The position numbers and the translations under genes are program-made. A stretch of 64,000 nucleotides of DNA from CAWGXG01 sp963826505 (GTDB lineage Bacteria > Chloroflexota > Anaerolineae > Aggregatilineales > Aggregatilineaceae), in NCBI GenBank assembly GCA_963826505.1, contig CAWGXG010000007.1, positions 310,001-374,000 of the forward strand. The letters are read 5' to 3'. Each line of letters begins with the position of its first letter. The stretch's first letter is position 1. Below are positions 27,195-35,992 of this stretch, one piece after another. The notes below the pieces were generated by a model. The model had not been told where the DNA came from. It saw only the letters and a list, made by a program, of their open reading frames with translations, and made no database searches.

Positions 27195-27206
27195 TACAAA
27201 CAAAGT
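27178..27206. promoter_or_regulatory. Operator palindrome shared by both divergent promoters
   Basis: ACTTTGTT (27178-27185) and AACAAAGT (27199-27206) are exact inverted repeats 13 bp apart. TTTGTT/AACAAA half-sites resemble known ROK (XylR-type) operators. The site covers the start region of the plus promoter and the -35 of the minus promoter. Confidence 0.62.
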
Positions 27207-27213
27207 AAATCCC

Positions 27214-28428
27214 ATGCCCCGATCCCGTCAAACCGCCGACAATAACCTGATGCGCGCCATCAATCGCGCGCAGATCCTGCGCCACCTGCGGACCGACTCG
27301 CCCCAATCGCGCGCCAACCTCGCCGCACGCACCGGCCTGATGCGCAGCACGGTGTCCAGCCTGGTCGACGAGCTGATCGCCGCCAACCTCGTCCACGAAA
27401 TCGGGATCGGCGCCGTCACGCGGCGGGCGACCGGGCACGCTGTTGGCGCTCAACCCGGCGGGCGGCGGCGCGATCGGCGTCGAGATCACGCCGCGACGCG
27501 GTCGTCGTGCTGCTGACGGATTTCCTCGCCCAGCCGCGCTGGCAGCGTCAGGTCGCGCTGGACACGCCCGATTCGGCGGCGGTGATCGCGCAGGCGGAGC
27601 AGTTGATCGACGAGGCGCTGCGCTTCAACGCAGACGACGGCGGGCCGCAGCCTGTTCGGGATCGGCGTGGGGATCGCCGGGCTGGTGAATGTGCGCGACG
27701 GCGTCGCTGCGCCCGACTGACGGCGGCCCGCTGGCAGAATATCCCGCTGCGTACGCGTGGGAGCAGCGTTTCGGCCTGCCGGTGCGCGTCGGCAACGAAG
27801 CCAGCATCGCCGCGTTGGGCGAGCATTATTTCGGCGCCGCCGCCGGAGTCACCGATTTCATCTTCCTGGGACTCGCGATCGCGCGCCATCGGCGCGGGGA
27901 TTTTCATCGACGGGCGGCTGGTACCAGGGTTTCGACGGTTACGCGGGCGAAGTTGGCCACATGCGCATCGCGCCGGACGGGCCGCTGTGCACCTGTGGCA
28001 GGCGTGGCTGCTGGGAAAGCCTGTGGCGCGACCTGTGCAGCGCGCCGCGCTTGCGCGCGCGTCTGGATGCGCTGGACGTGCCGTCGGACGGGATTACCGT
28101 GCTCGACCTGTTGAGCGCTGCGCCCGCCGACCTCGGCGCGGCGGGCACGCTCGTGGAACAGGTGATCGATCTGCTGGCAGTGGGCATGGCCAACCTGATC
28201 AACCTGTTCAATCCTCAAACGATCATCCTCGGTGGGCCGGTGGGGATGGCCCTCGCCCCGCATCTGGAGGCAGTCCGGCAGGCCGCCGCCGCGCAGATCG
28301 TCATCCCGCGCGAAAGTATGCCCGCCGTTACTGTCTCGCAGATCACCTCGAACGCGTGCGCGCTGGGCGCAGTCGCGCTGGTGTTGGACGATATGCTCAG
28401 CCAGACGCCCAACCTGGGCAGCGCGTAG
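27214..28428 (+). pseudogene. ROK-family transcriptional regulator, multiple frameshifts
   Basis: The N-terminal winged helix is clear (AINRAQILRHL, ANLAARTGLMRSTVSSLV). The ROK body is spread over frames: GGGAIGVEIT, LTDFLAQPRWQRQV, GIGVGIAGLVNV, VGNEASIAALGEHYFG, GYAGEVGHMRI, and the zinc motif CTCGRRGCWE. The last block (27900-28428) is intact through NLINLFNPQTIILGG. Breaks are near 27427, 27495, 27650, 27710 and 27885. It is divergent from the SIS operon and probably represses it through the shared palindrome. It would respond to a sugar ligand. Confidence 0.68.
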
Positions 28429-28540
28429 TAGTTCAGTTTCGCATCACTACAAATCTCTGAGGAAAGCTCTTAAAATAGTGACAATGTGCGCGGGCGCGTG
28501 TGCTGGTCGTCACTCGCGCGCAGGGCACACCTTGGTGATA

Positions 28541-28559
28541 ATTGAGAATAATTCGCAAC
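28541..28559. promoter_or_regulatory. Fur-like box upstream of feoA
   Basis: ATTGAGAATAATTCGCAAC is a 19-bp imperfect palindrome close to the classical GAGAATAATTCTC core of Fur sites. It is 58 bp before feoA. Iron-dependent repression of the feo genes is a fair inference. Confidence 0.55.
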
Positions 28560-28567
28560 TAATGAGA

Positions 28568-28597
28568 AAAAAGCCATCCAACAGTGAACGGCTTTTT
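28568..28597 (+). terminator. Hairpin with T run between the Fur-like box and feoA
   Basis: AAAAAGCC (28568-28575) pairs with GGCTTTTT (28590-28597). The stem has only three GC pairs, so it is weak. It could end ROK transcription or sit in the feo leader. Confidence 0.4.
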
Positions 28598-28616
28598 CAC
28601 CCCGATTGAGGACAGC

Positions 28617-28946
28617 ATGGCCCTGCATACCCGACGCCGTTTCCATCACCCAGCCCAGCCACACTCGGAGGGGACGCAAACCGCTGCTTCCCAACCGTTG
28701 AGCGCCATCCGGCCCGGCCAGACGGTCGAGCTGGTGGCGATCGGCGAGTGCCGGCGGCTGCGCAAGCGTCTGGCCGATCTGGGGTTGAACACGGGCGTCT
28801 GCGTGCGCGTCGTGCAGAACAGTTTTGCTGGGCCGCTAATCCTGGCCGTGCGCGAAGATGCGCGCCTGGCCATTGGGCGCGGCATGGCGCGTAAGATTAT
28901 GGTCGCCGTGCCGGGTTCCCCGATTATCCCCGATCGCGCTCGCTGA
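28617..28946 (+). CDS. feoA: FeoA-like ferrous iron transport protein
   Basis: The 109-residue protein carries one FeoA (SH3-like) domain over residues 30-100: LSAIRPGQTVELVAIG, RLADLGLNTGVCVRVVQ, AIGRGMARKIMV. FeoA assists FeoB at the inner membrane. The start ATG 28617 has GAGG upstream. feoB begins five bases after its stop, so the two are co-transcribed. Confidence 0.9.
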   Translation: MALHTRRRFHHPAQPHSEGTQTAASQPLSAIRPGQTVELVAIGECRRLRKRLADLGLNTGVCVRVVQNSFAGPLILAVREDARLAIGRGMARKIMVAVPGSPIIPDRAR

Positions 28947-28950
28947 TCCC

Positions 28951-31230
28951 ATGACGATGACCATTGCGCTGGCTGGCAACCCCAACGTGGGCAAAAGCAC
29001 GATCTTCAACGCGCTGACCCACGCCCACCAACACGTCGGCAACTGGCCGGGCAAGACCATCGAACAGCAGGCCGGGACGGCGCTCATTCACGGGCGCGAA
29101 GTCACCGTCGTCGATCTGCCGGGGACGTACAGCCTCAACGCCTACTCACAAGAAGAAATCATCGCGCGCGATTTCATCATCAACTCCCATCCGGGCGCGG
29201 TCGTCGCGGTGGCCGCCGCCGCCAACCTGGACCGCACGCTGTACCTCGTCACGCAGGTGATGGAATTGGAAGTCCCGCTGGTGCTGGTGCTCAACATGGC
29301 CGACGATGCCCGCAAGCGCGGCATCACCATCGACACCGCGGCGCTGTCGGAACGGCTGAATGGCGCGCCCATCGTGGAGACAATCGGCACGGATGGCGTC
29401 GGCCTGGACGCGCTCAAGGACGCGATCGCCGCGCTGTTGGATCATCCACAGGCGGCTACGGACACACCGCCCCGCGTACCATTCCGGATCGATTACGGGC
29501 CGGTGCTGGAGCAGGCCATCGGCGCGCTGTGCGCCCGTGTCGCGTCCGACCCGGTGCTGAGCCACCAGTTTCAGCCGCGCTGGCTGGCCATCAAGCTGTT
29601 GGAGAACGACGAAGATCTGCACGCCCGGCTGTCCGACGCAGGATATAGCGATCTCGTCACGGCGGCGAGCGCAGCGGGCGAACAGATCGCGCTACAGACC
29701 GAGGACGACGCCGAAACCCTGATCACCGACCGGCGCTACCAGTTCATCGCGGACTTGCTGCGCGGCGTGGTGCTGCGTCCGCCCTCGGTCGAAACCGGCT
29801 CCGACCGCGCCGACCGCATCCTGACGCACCCGATTTTCGGGATGGCGATCTTCCTGCTGCTGATGTGGGTCTTGTTCCAGTTCACCGCCAACGTCAGCGC
29901 ACCGCTGCTGGACTGGATCGACGGCGTAATTGGCGGGCCAATCACGCGCTGGGCAACGGCCCTGCTGGACGCGGTCGGGCTGGGCGGCTCGTGGGTTGCC
30001 GGGCTGGTCTTGGACGGCGTGTTAGCCGGGGTCGGGGGCGTGCTGGTCTTCGTGCCGGTGCTGATCTTCCTCTACCTGGGCGTAGCCCTGTTGGAAGACT
30101 CCGGCTATATGGCGCGCTCGGCCTTCGTGATGGACCGCGTCATGCGCGCCGTGGGGCTGCACGGCAAGAGCTTCTTGCCGCTGATGGTCGGTTTTGGCTG
30201 CACCGTCCCGGCCATCTACGCGACGCGCACCCTCGAAGACCCGGACGACCGCCGCCTGACCGCCTTCCTGACGACCTTCATGAGTTGTGGGGCGCGGCTG
30301 CCCGTGTACGTGGTCTTTGGCGCAGCTTTCTTCGGGGAAAAATCCGGCAACCTGATTTTCGGGCTGTATTTGCTGGGTGTCGCCATCGCGCTGCTGACGG
30401 CCCTCGCGCTCAAGCGCACCGTGTTTCGCCACAAACCGCCGCAGCCCTTCGTGTTGGAACTGCCGCCCTACCGCGTGCCGAACATGCGCAATGTGCTGCA
30501 ACAGACGCGCAGCCGCACCACCGATTTTCTGCGCAACGCCACGACCGTGATCCTGTTTAGCTCGATCGCGATCTGGCTGCTGCTGGCGATTCCCACCGTA
30601 CGCGGCGGGCGCTTCAACCAGATCAGCGCGCAAGACAGCCTGTTCGGCGCGCTCAGCCACCGCATCGCGCCCGCCTTTGCTCCGGCGGGTTTCGGCAGTT
30701 GGGAAGCATCGGGTTCCTTGATCACTGGCTTCGTCGCCAAGGAAGCCGTGATCAGCACCATGAGCCAGCTTTACGTGGACGATCGGAGCGCGGCCGGCAG
30801 CGCCGATCCGGATCAGGTCCCGTTCGTGGAAGACGCCGGAGAGATTATCACGTCGTTAGGCAAGGCCGGACTGCTGACCGTGCAGGAAACCGCCAACATC
30901 GTGCCGCGGACGGTGAACCTGCTGCCCGTCGTGCATATGCCGCGCGCCGACTGGCTGAGCCAGGGCAGCGCCCCGGATACCACCTCCCTACAAAGTGCGC
31001 TGACCGTACAGTTCAGCCACACGGCGGGATCACCGGCGCGGGGACGGCTGGCGGCGGTGGCCTTTAACGTGTTCGTGCTGCTGTATATTCCGTGTATGGC
31101 CTCGGTCGCGGCGCTGCATCACGAGTTCGGGCTGCGCTGGGTCATCTACCAGATCGGGTACACCGCCGGGATCGCGTGGCTGGCCGCCGTCATCACCTAC
31201 CAGGGCGGGCTGTTGCTGGGCTTGGTCTAG
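28951..31230 (+). CDS. feoB: Ferrous iron transporter FeoB
   Basis: The 759-residue protein starts with a G domain: GNPNVGKST (about 9-17), LPGTYSLN and NMAD. The FeoB helical insert follows, then a large membrane domain with two Gate motifs: FGCTVPAIYATR, TFMSCGARLPVYVV, and FVAKEAVISTMSQLY. The length is normal for the family. It imports Fe(II) across the cytoplasmic membrane. It lies between feoA and a FeoC-like gene, downstream of a Fur-like box. Confidence 0.95.
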   Translation: MTMTIALAGNPNVGKSTIFNALTHAHQHVGNWPGKTIEQQAGTALIHGREVTVVDLPGTYSLNAYSQEEIIARDFIINSHPGAVVAVAAAANLDRTLYLVTQVMELEVPLVLVLNMADDARKRGITIDTAALSERLNGAPIVETIGTDGVGLDALKDAIAALLDHPQAATDTPPRVPFRIDYGPVLEQAIGALCARVASDPVLSHQFQPRWLAIKLLENDEDLHARLSDAGYSDLVTAASAAGEQIALQTEDDAETLITDRRYQFIADLLRGVVLRPPSVETGSDRADRILTHPIFGMAIFLLLMWVLFQFTANVSAPLLDWIDGVIGGPITRWATALLDAVGLGGSWVAGLVLDGVLAGVGGVLVFVPVLIFLYLGVALLEDSGYMARSAFVMDRVMRAVGLHGKSFLPLMVGFGCTVPAIYATRTLEDPDDRRLTAFLTTFMSCGARLPVYVVFGAAFFGEKSGNLIFGLYLLGVAIALLTALALKRTVFRHKPPQPFVLELPPYRVPNMRNVLQQTRSRTTDFLRNATTVILFSSIAIWLLLAIPTVRGGRFNQISAQDSLFGALSHRIAPAFAPAGFGSWEASGSLITGFVAKEAVISTMSQLYVDDRSAAGSADPDQVPFVEDAGEIITSLGKAGLLTVQETANIVPRTVNLLPVVHMPRADWLSQGSAPDTTSLQSALTVQFSHTAGSPARGRLAAVAFNVFVLLYIPCMASVAALHHEFGLRWVIYQIGYTAGIAWLAAVITYQGGLLLGLV

Positions 31231-31250
31231 AAGATAGGAACGCACACACG

Positions 31251-31538
31251 ATGTCAACCTCGCCGCTCCGCCAGGTATTACAAGCTTTCGAAAACGCCGA
31301 TCGCCCGCGCACGCTGACGCAGTTGGCCCGCGAGCTGGATATCGCGCCCGGCATGCTCGACGGCATGCTTGCTTACTGGGTGCGCAAAGGCCGTCTGCGC
31401 GAGTCCGGATCGGCGCCCGCCTGCACGACCTGCGGCGGCGCGGCGGGCTGCCCCTTCGTGCCCCATCTGCCGCGCAGCTACGAACTCATCACCGATGACG
31501 ATCCCCCACCACCCCCGGCCTGCGGCTGCTGCAGTTAA
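31251..31538 (+). CDS. feoC: FeoC-like winged-helix protein with cysteine cluster
   Basis: The 95-residue protein has a winged helix (LRQVLQAFENADRPRTLTQLAREL, split over residues 5-28) and then cysteines in ACTTCGGAAGCPF, plus a C-terminal CGCC. FeoC proteins have such a fold and often bind an Fe-S cluster that controls FeoB stability or feo expression. The extra C-terminal CGCC is unusual. It lies 20 bp after feoB. Confidence 0.8.
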   Translation: MSTSPLRQVLQAFENADRPRTLTQLARELDIAPGMLDGMLAYWVRKGRLRESGSAPACTTCGGAAGCPFVPHLPRSYELITDDDPPPPPACGCCS

Positions 31539-31615
31539 CGCACACGTCGTAAATTCATGTTAATTCCACGAATTCTTCATGAACGGCGGTTGTGATCCGC
31601 CCATTCCTCTGTTAG

Positions 31616-31629
31616 CATTTAATTAAATG
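31616..31629. promoter_or_regulatory. Perfect 14-bp palindrome, candidate operator
   Basis: CATTTAATTAAATG is fully symmetric and followed by AAAATGATAT. It lies about 80 bp before the NicO-fusion start. A metal-responsive regulator is plausible from context; nothing in the sequence identifies which. Confidence 0.4.
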
Positions 31630-31650
31630 AAAATGATATGAAGAAAATTC

Positions 31651-31678
31651 GCGCGTGAGACTTTGCACGCGCCTTTTT
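31651..31678 (+). terminator. Intrinsic terminator between feoC and the NicO-fusion gene
   Basis: GCGCGTG (31651-31657) pairs with CACGCGC (31666-31672), followed by CTTTTT. It most simply ends the feo operon. It also lies after the palindrome at 31616, so an attenuator for the next gene is possible. Confidence 0.7.
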
Positions 31679-31707
31679 GCCCACGTGGATTGCAGACGAG
31701 GTCCCTG

Positions 31708-34299
31708 GTGAGCCACTTCTCACACCGGCGCATCCGGCACACCCGGACACTTTGGAGCATCACAGTGCTGCTGGCCGTTCTGGCCGCGCTGATGATGCCT
31801 GTTGCGCGCGCGCTGGCTCATCCCGCCGATATGTACTACCAGACCCACACTATTCACCTTGCGCCGGATGGAATCCACACCACGTGGACGATCCTGCCCG
31901 GCACGCTGCTAGCCTATGTCACCTGGGGCGATGCGGACGCCAACGGCGACGAAACCGTGAGCACCGCTGAAGCCCAGCAGTGGGCTTCGGAGCGCCTAAC
32001 CGATTATTATCTGGTGATCGACGGCGTGCAGGTGGCCTGGACGCTGGAAGCCGTGCGCTGGCCGGACACGCTGGTCGATTTCGAAGTCGGCAGCCAGTCG
32101 ATCGCGATCGACGTCTTCGCGGCGTGGCCCGACGCGTCAGCGGATGCCACTGGCCCAACCACTACACATACGCTAGCAATCTACAACCGCTATCAAGAGA
32201 TCAAGAGCATCAACTGGTTCGCGGTCCAGGGGTCGGAGACGCTGCGCTTTGGAACGCCCACCCAACAGGACGGCGCGCTGTCGGTCCAGGTGGTGCTCGG
32301 CGGCAGCATCGCCGATGGCGATCTGCGCGAAAGCTGGGACAGCGGGATGCCGACGGTCGGTGCGGGCGCAGCGGTGCGCGCTCCGAGCGCTAATACGCCC
32401 GGCAACACTCTGACGCGCCTCGTCCGCGATCAGCAGTCCACGCCCGGCTTTTACATCACCGCCTTCGCCATCGCGTTGGGACTGGGGGCGCTGCACGCCT
32501 TGACGCCCGGCCACGGCAAGACACTGGTCGGCGCGTATTTAGTCGGGACGCGCGGCACGCTGCGTCACGCGGTCGCGCTGGGCAGCATCGTCACCGTGAC
32601 GCATACGGGATCGGTGCTGGCATTGGGCGTCATCACGCTGGCCGCGTCGCATATTTTGCTGCCGACGACGCTGTTCCCACTGCTGGAAATGACATCCGGC
32701 CTGCTGGTGATCGGGATGGGCCTGCTGCTGCTGGTGCGGCGCTGGCGGGCCTGGGGATCGGTGCGTGTGGCCCGTCGCCGACGAGCGGCGGCGCTCAGTG
32801 CGCCGCGACCGGTGGCCGCCGCGACCAGCGGGACACATACGATTGTGATCAACCAGCCGATCCAGGTCAATGTGTATGACGCCGTGCTGCCGCGCGAGTC
32901 GTTCGCGCTGAGCGGCGTCAACTGGCGGGCGCTGATCGCGCTGGGCATCAGCGGCGGGATGGTGCCCTGCCCGGACGCGATCGCGATCCTGTTGGTGGCC
33001 GTAGCGATCAACCGCATTGTGTTGGGCCTGTCGCTGATCGTGGCCTTCAGCCTGGGGCTGGCGGGCATCCTGACCGCGATCGGAATCATGATGGTGCGCA
33101 GCCGCCGTTTGTTCGAGGGACGCACCACGTTCGAGCGCGTCGCGCCCGCCCTGCCGCTGATCAGCGCATTAGTGGTGATCGGCCTGGGGGCCGGACTCAC
33201 AATTGGCGCGGCGCAGCGCTCACCCTGGTTCCAACAGGAAGCTGACGCCCAGGGACGACTGGACTTCGCGCGGGGCAGCGATACCGCCCTGGCCAGCGCC
33301 GCCTTCCGTCTGGACAGAGCCAGCGTGATCTTCCTGGACACGGATTCCGCCAACCGCTACCAACTTTACATCACCCCGGCCATCGCGCCGGGTCCGGTCG
33401 CGCTCACGACGGAGTCGTTCGGCGTGTGGGATTACCAGTTGTCGCCGGATGCCAGCACCATCGCTTACGCGGCTCCGCGCCAGTACGGTGGCAGCGACGT
33501 CTGGCTGATCGCGCCCGATGGCACCGGGCGGCGCGCCGTGCTGGGATGCGAAACCGCCGCCTGCGCGCATCTCCAATGGTCACCGGACGGGACGCGCCTG
33601 TCCTACGAGCGCACCGACCCGCCCACGCCCGAGCAACCGCTGGGACTGACCACGCTGTGGTGGCTCGACCCCGCCACCGGCGACACGGCTCCGCTGTTCA
33701 GTGACAGTCAACTGCCCAGCTTCAACGGGGTCTGGTCGCCGGATGGGCAGTGGCTGGCCTATGTTGCGCCGGGCAGCGGCTCTATGCAGCTTTATAATCT
33801 AGGAGATGGCCGCCGTGTGTCGCTGCCTACACAGACCGGCAGCGCCGCGATCTGGTCGCCAGATGGGCGCGCGGTGTTGTATACTGACATTCGCGATGAA
33901 AATGGCGAGTCGTTAACCCATCTGCTGCGCTACGACATCGCCAGCGGCACGACAACCGATCTGACCGGCCCTGGTGGCCTGGGGGATACTTGGGCTACGT
34001 GGTCGCCAGACGGCACCCAGATCGCCATCGTGCGGCGCATATTCACAGGTTCGCAGGCCGAGCTGGGCGATCAAATCTGGGTAATGGACGCTGATGGCGG
34101 CGGCGCTCGCCCGCTGACCCAGGTGGGCGATGTCATGCACGGGCCGCCCGTGTGGTCGCCAGACGGAAGCGCGCTGCTGTTCCATCGCTACGTGCTGGCG
34201 GGCAGCACGGCCGCGCCGGGTGTCTGGCGCTTGGACGTAGCGACACAAACGCTGACCCAGGCTGCCGTCGGGGGCATGTGGCCCACCTGGCTGCCGTAA
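31708..34299 (+). CDS. NicO/RcnA-type Ni/Co permease fused to PD40 beta-propeller
   Basis: The protein has 863 residues from GTG 31708, chosen because GAGG lies six bases upstream; an in-frame TTG at 31663 falls inside the terminator. A signal anchor (about 10-37) is followed by an exported N-terminal domain with an Asp-rich, EF-hand-like loop (DADANGDE, about 75). The NicO membrane core follows, with HALTPGHGKT (about 262-271) and GGMVPCPDAIAILL. From about residue 540 come several WSPDG repeats of a TolB/PD40 propeller. Such permeases move nickel or cobalt, often outward. The propeller fusion is unusual; a sensory or binding role is a guess. Confidence 0.82.
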   Translation: MSHFSHRRIRHTRTLWSITVLLAVLAALMMPVARALAHPADMYYQTHTIHLAPDGIHTTWTILPGTLLAYVTWGDADANGDETVSTAEAQQWASERLTDYYLVIDGVQVAWTLEAVRWPDTLVDFEVGSQSIAIDVFAAWPDASADATGPTTTHTLAIYNRYQEIKSINWFAVQGSETLRFGTPTQQDGALSVQVVLGGSIADGDLRESWDSGMPTVGAGAAVRAPSANTPGNTLTRLVRDQQSTPGFYITAFAIALGLGALHALTPGHGKTLVGAYLVGTRGTLRHAVALGSIVTVTHTGSVLALGVITLAASHILLPTTLFPLLEMTSGLLVIGMGLLLLVRRWRAWGSVRVARRRRAAALSAPRPVAAATSGTHTIVINQPIQVNVYDAVLPRESFALSGVNWRALIALGISGGMVPCPDAIAILLVAVAINRIVLGLSLIVAFSLGLAGILTAIGIMMVRSRRLFEGRTTFERVAPALPLISALVVIGLGAGLTIGAAQRSPWFQQEADAQGRLDFARGSDTALASAAFRLDRASVIFLDTDSANRYQLYITPAIAPGPVALTTESFGVWDYQLSPDASTIAYAAPRQYGGSDVWLIAPDGTGRRAVLGCETAACAHLQWSPDGTRLSYERTDPPTPEQPLGLTTLWWLDPATGDTAPLFSDSQLPSFNGVWSPDGQWLAYVAPGSGSMQLYNLGDGRRVSLPTQTGSAAIWSPDGRAVLYTDIRDENGESLTHLLRYDIASGTTTDLTGPGGLGDTWATWSPDGTQIAIVRRIFTGSQAELGDQIWVMDADGGGARPLTQVGDVMHGPPVWSPDGSALLFHRYVLAGSTAAPGVWRLDVATQTLTQAAVGGMWPTWLP

Positions 34300-34369
34300 T
34301 CGCACGCAAAAACCCCTTTCGCCGATTAGTTACGACTGAAGTATGGGGACCTTAGGAACGCAAATCACT

Positions 34370-35570
34370 ATGACTGATCACACCAGAAACACATCACCGG
34401 CGACACTCTTGGTAGTCGATGATAACAGCGCCAATCTTCGCTTGTTGGCCGATATGTTAACGTCGCGCGGCTACAACGTGAGGACCGCGTTGGACGGACC
34501 AACCGCGCTCAAGCTCGTGGACGAGATTCATCCCGACACCATCCTGCTTGACATCGCCATGCCCAATATGAACGGTTACGAAGTCTGCCGCCGTTTGAAG
34601 GCCAACGAAGCCACGCGCCGCATTCCCGTGGTGTTTATCAGCGCGCTGACTGAGACGGACGACATCGTTAAGGGTTTTGACGTGGGCGGCGCAGATTACA
34701 TCACCAAGCCGTTCAAGTTCCGCGAAGTGCTGGCCCGCGTCGAGAATCAGATCACCCTGACGCGCCAGCGGGTCGAGATCGAAGCGCTGCACCAGCAGGA
34801 TCGCCAGCATTTCGAGACGCTGGACCGCATGAAGACCGAGTTCATCCGCATGGCGACCCACGACCTGCGCAACCCGCTCAACGTGATCCTGGGCTATCTC
34901 AAGCTGATGGAACAGATCAAAGTCGATGAGAAGGACCGCGGGCTGGTGAACGAAGGCCGCAAGGCGATCACGGACAGCGTCGAGAAAATGCGCCAGATGG
35001 TCACCGACCTGCTGGACCTGTCGCAGCTCGAAACCGGGCTGACGCTCACCACCGCCCCCGTGCCGCTGCACGCCATCGTGGACAAGTCTCTCAACGGGCT
35101 GCAAGTCGTGGCCTCGCAGCACAACCTGACCCTGACGCTCGAATTGCTGCCCGAAGACGTGATGATTTTGGCGGAACTCGACCTACCTGTCGCGCGTGAT
35201 CGATAACCTGCTGTGGAACGCGATCAAATATACGCCTGAGGGTGGGACCATCACTGCCCGGACGCGTGTCGAAGACAATCGGGCCATCGTCGAAATTTCC
35301 GACACCGGCATCGGCATTTCCGAAACGGATATGCCGCGCCTGTTCGAGCCGTTCTTCCGCGTGAAGGGCGAGCGTTATACCGCCGTGGAAGGCTCCGGGC
35401 TGGGCCTGTCGATCGTGAAAGCCATTGTCGAGCAGCACGGCGGCGAGATTCGGGTGACCAGCCAGTTGGGCCAGGGCAGCACCTTCATCGTGGCCCTGCC
35501 GCGGGCGCTGCCAGAGCCCGCCGGGATGGTAGCCGGGCCAGCAGGGGAACCGACTCCCGCCTCACACTGA
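34370..35570 (+). CDS. Response regulator fused to histidine kinase (one frameshift)
   Basis: Receiver domain: VVDDNSANLRLL, phospho-acceptor aspartate in TILLDIAMPN, and K in YITKPFK. A coiled linker and HisKA follow (MATHDLRNPLNVILGYL, histidine at the H-box). The frame moves one base near 35183, at GACCTACC, where an extra C is likely. The HATPase then continues in the new frame as NLLWNAIKYTPEGG and GSGLGLSIV, ending at 35570. Corrected, it is a roughly 400-residue soluble hybrid of receiver and kinase. It may act after a membrane sensor encoded elsewhere. Confidence 0.82.
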
Positions 35571-35662
35571 CACGCGCAGCCCGAAATGTCCGCTTTCCTG
35601 CAACTTGAACGCTACTCGTGCGTATTTTCACATAGCGTCAACTATTCAGGAGAGCACGCACG

Positions 35663-35866
35663 ATGGAAACTGTCCAGATCACCGAGAACGATCGCAAACT
35701 GGCCGAACAATGCAAGAACTGCCCCGTGTGCAAACGCGCGCGTACCAAGCAGCGCGGAGTCGCGTTCTGGTTTGTGAAGAATATCGAGGGTGGTGTATGC
35801 CCGGCCTGCCAGGCATACGAACGTGTCTATGGACGCAAGGCGCACGAACCGGCCTCGCCAGTGTAA
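35663..35866 (+). CDS. Small zinc-ribbon-like protein
   Basis: The 67-residue protein has CKNCPVC near the N-terminus and CPACQAYERVYG near the C-terminus, a plausible four-cysteine zinc ribbon. GGAG precedes the ATG, and a strong terminator follows. I do not recognise a characterised family. It is very likely a real monocistronic gene, and the function is unknown. Confidence 0.65.
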   Translation: METVQITENDRKLAEQCKNCPVCKRARTKQRGVAFWFVKNIEGGVCPACQAYERVYGRKAHEPASPV

Positions 35867-35892
35867 CCCCACCATTCCCAGGCAAACCCCAA

Positions 35893-35929
35893 CGGCGCGA
35901 TCGCGTAATAAGCGAGTCGCGCCGTTTTT
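35893..35929 (+). terminator. Strong intrinsic terminator
   Basis: CGGCGCGA (35893-35900) pairs with TCGCGCCG (35917-35924), extended inward by TCGC/GCGA around a bulge, followed by TTTTT. Confidence 0.85.
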
Positions 35930-35992
35930 CATGTTCCCAGTCCCAGATTACAATACGACTATCGAACCGTAGCATTGAAGGGATTTTGGAAC

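Noticed and set aside
31663..31707. Upstream TTG start for the NicO-fusion gene
   Set aside because: It lies inside the loop of an intrinsic terminator, and GTG 31708 has a well-spaced GAGG.
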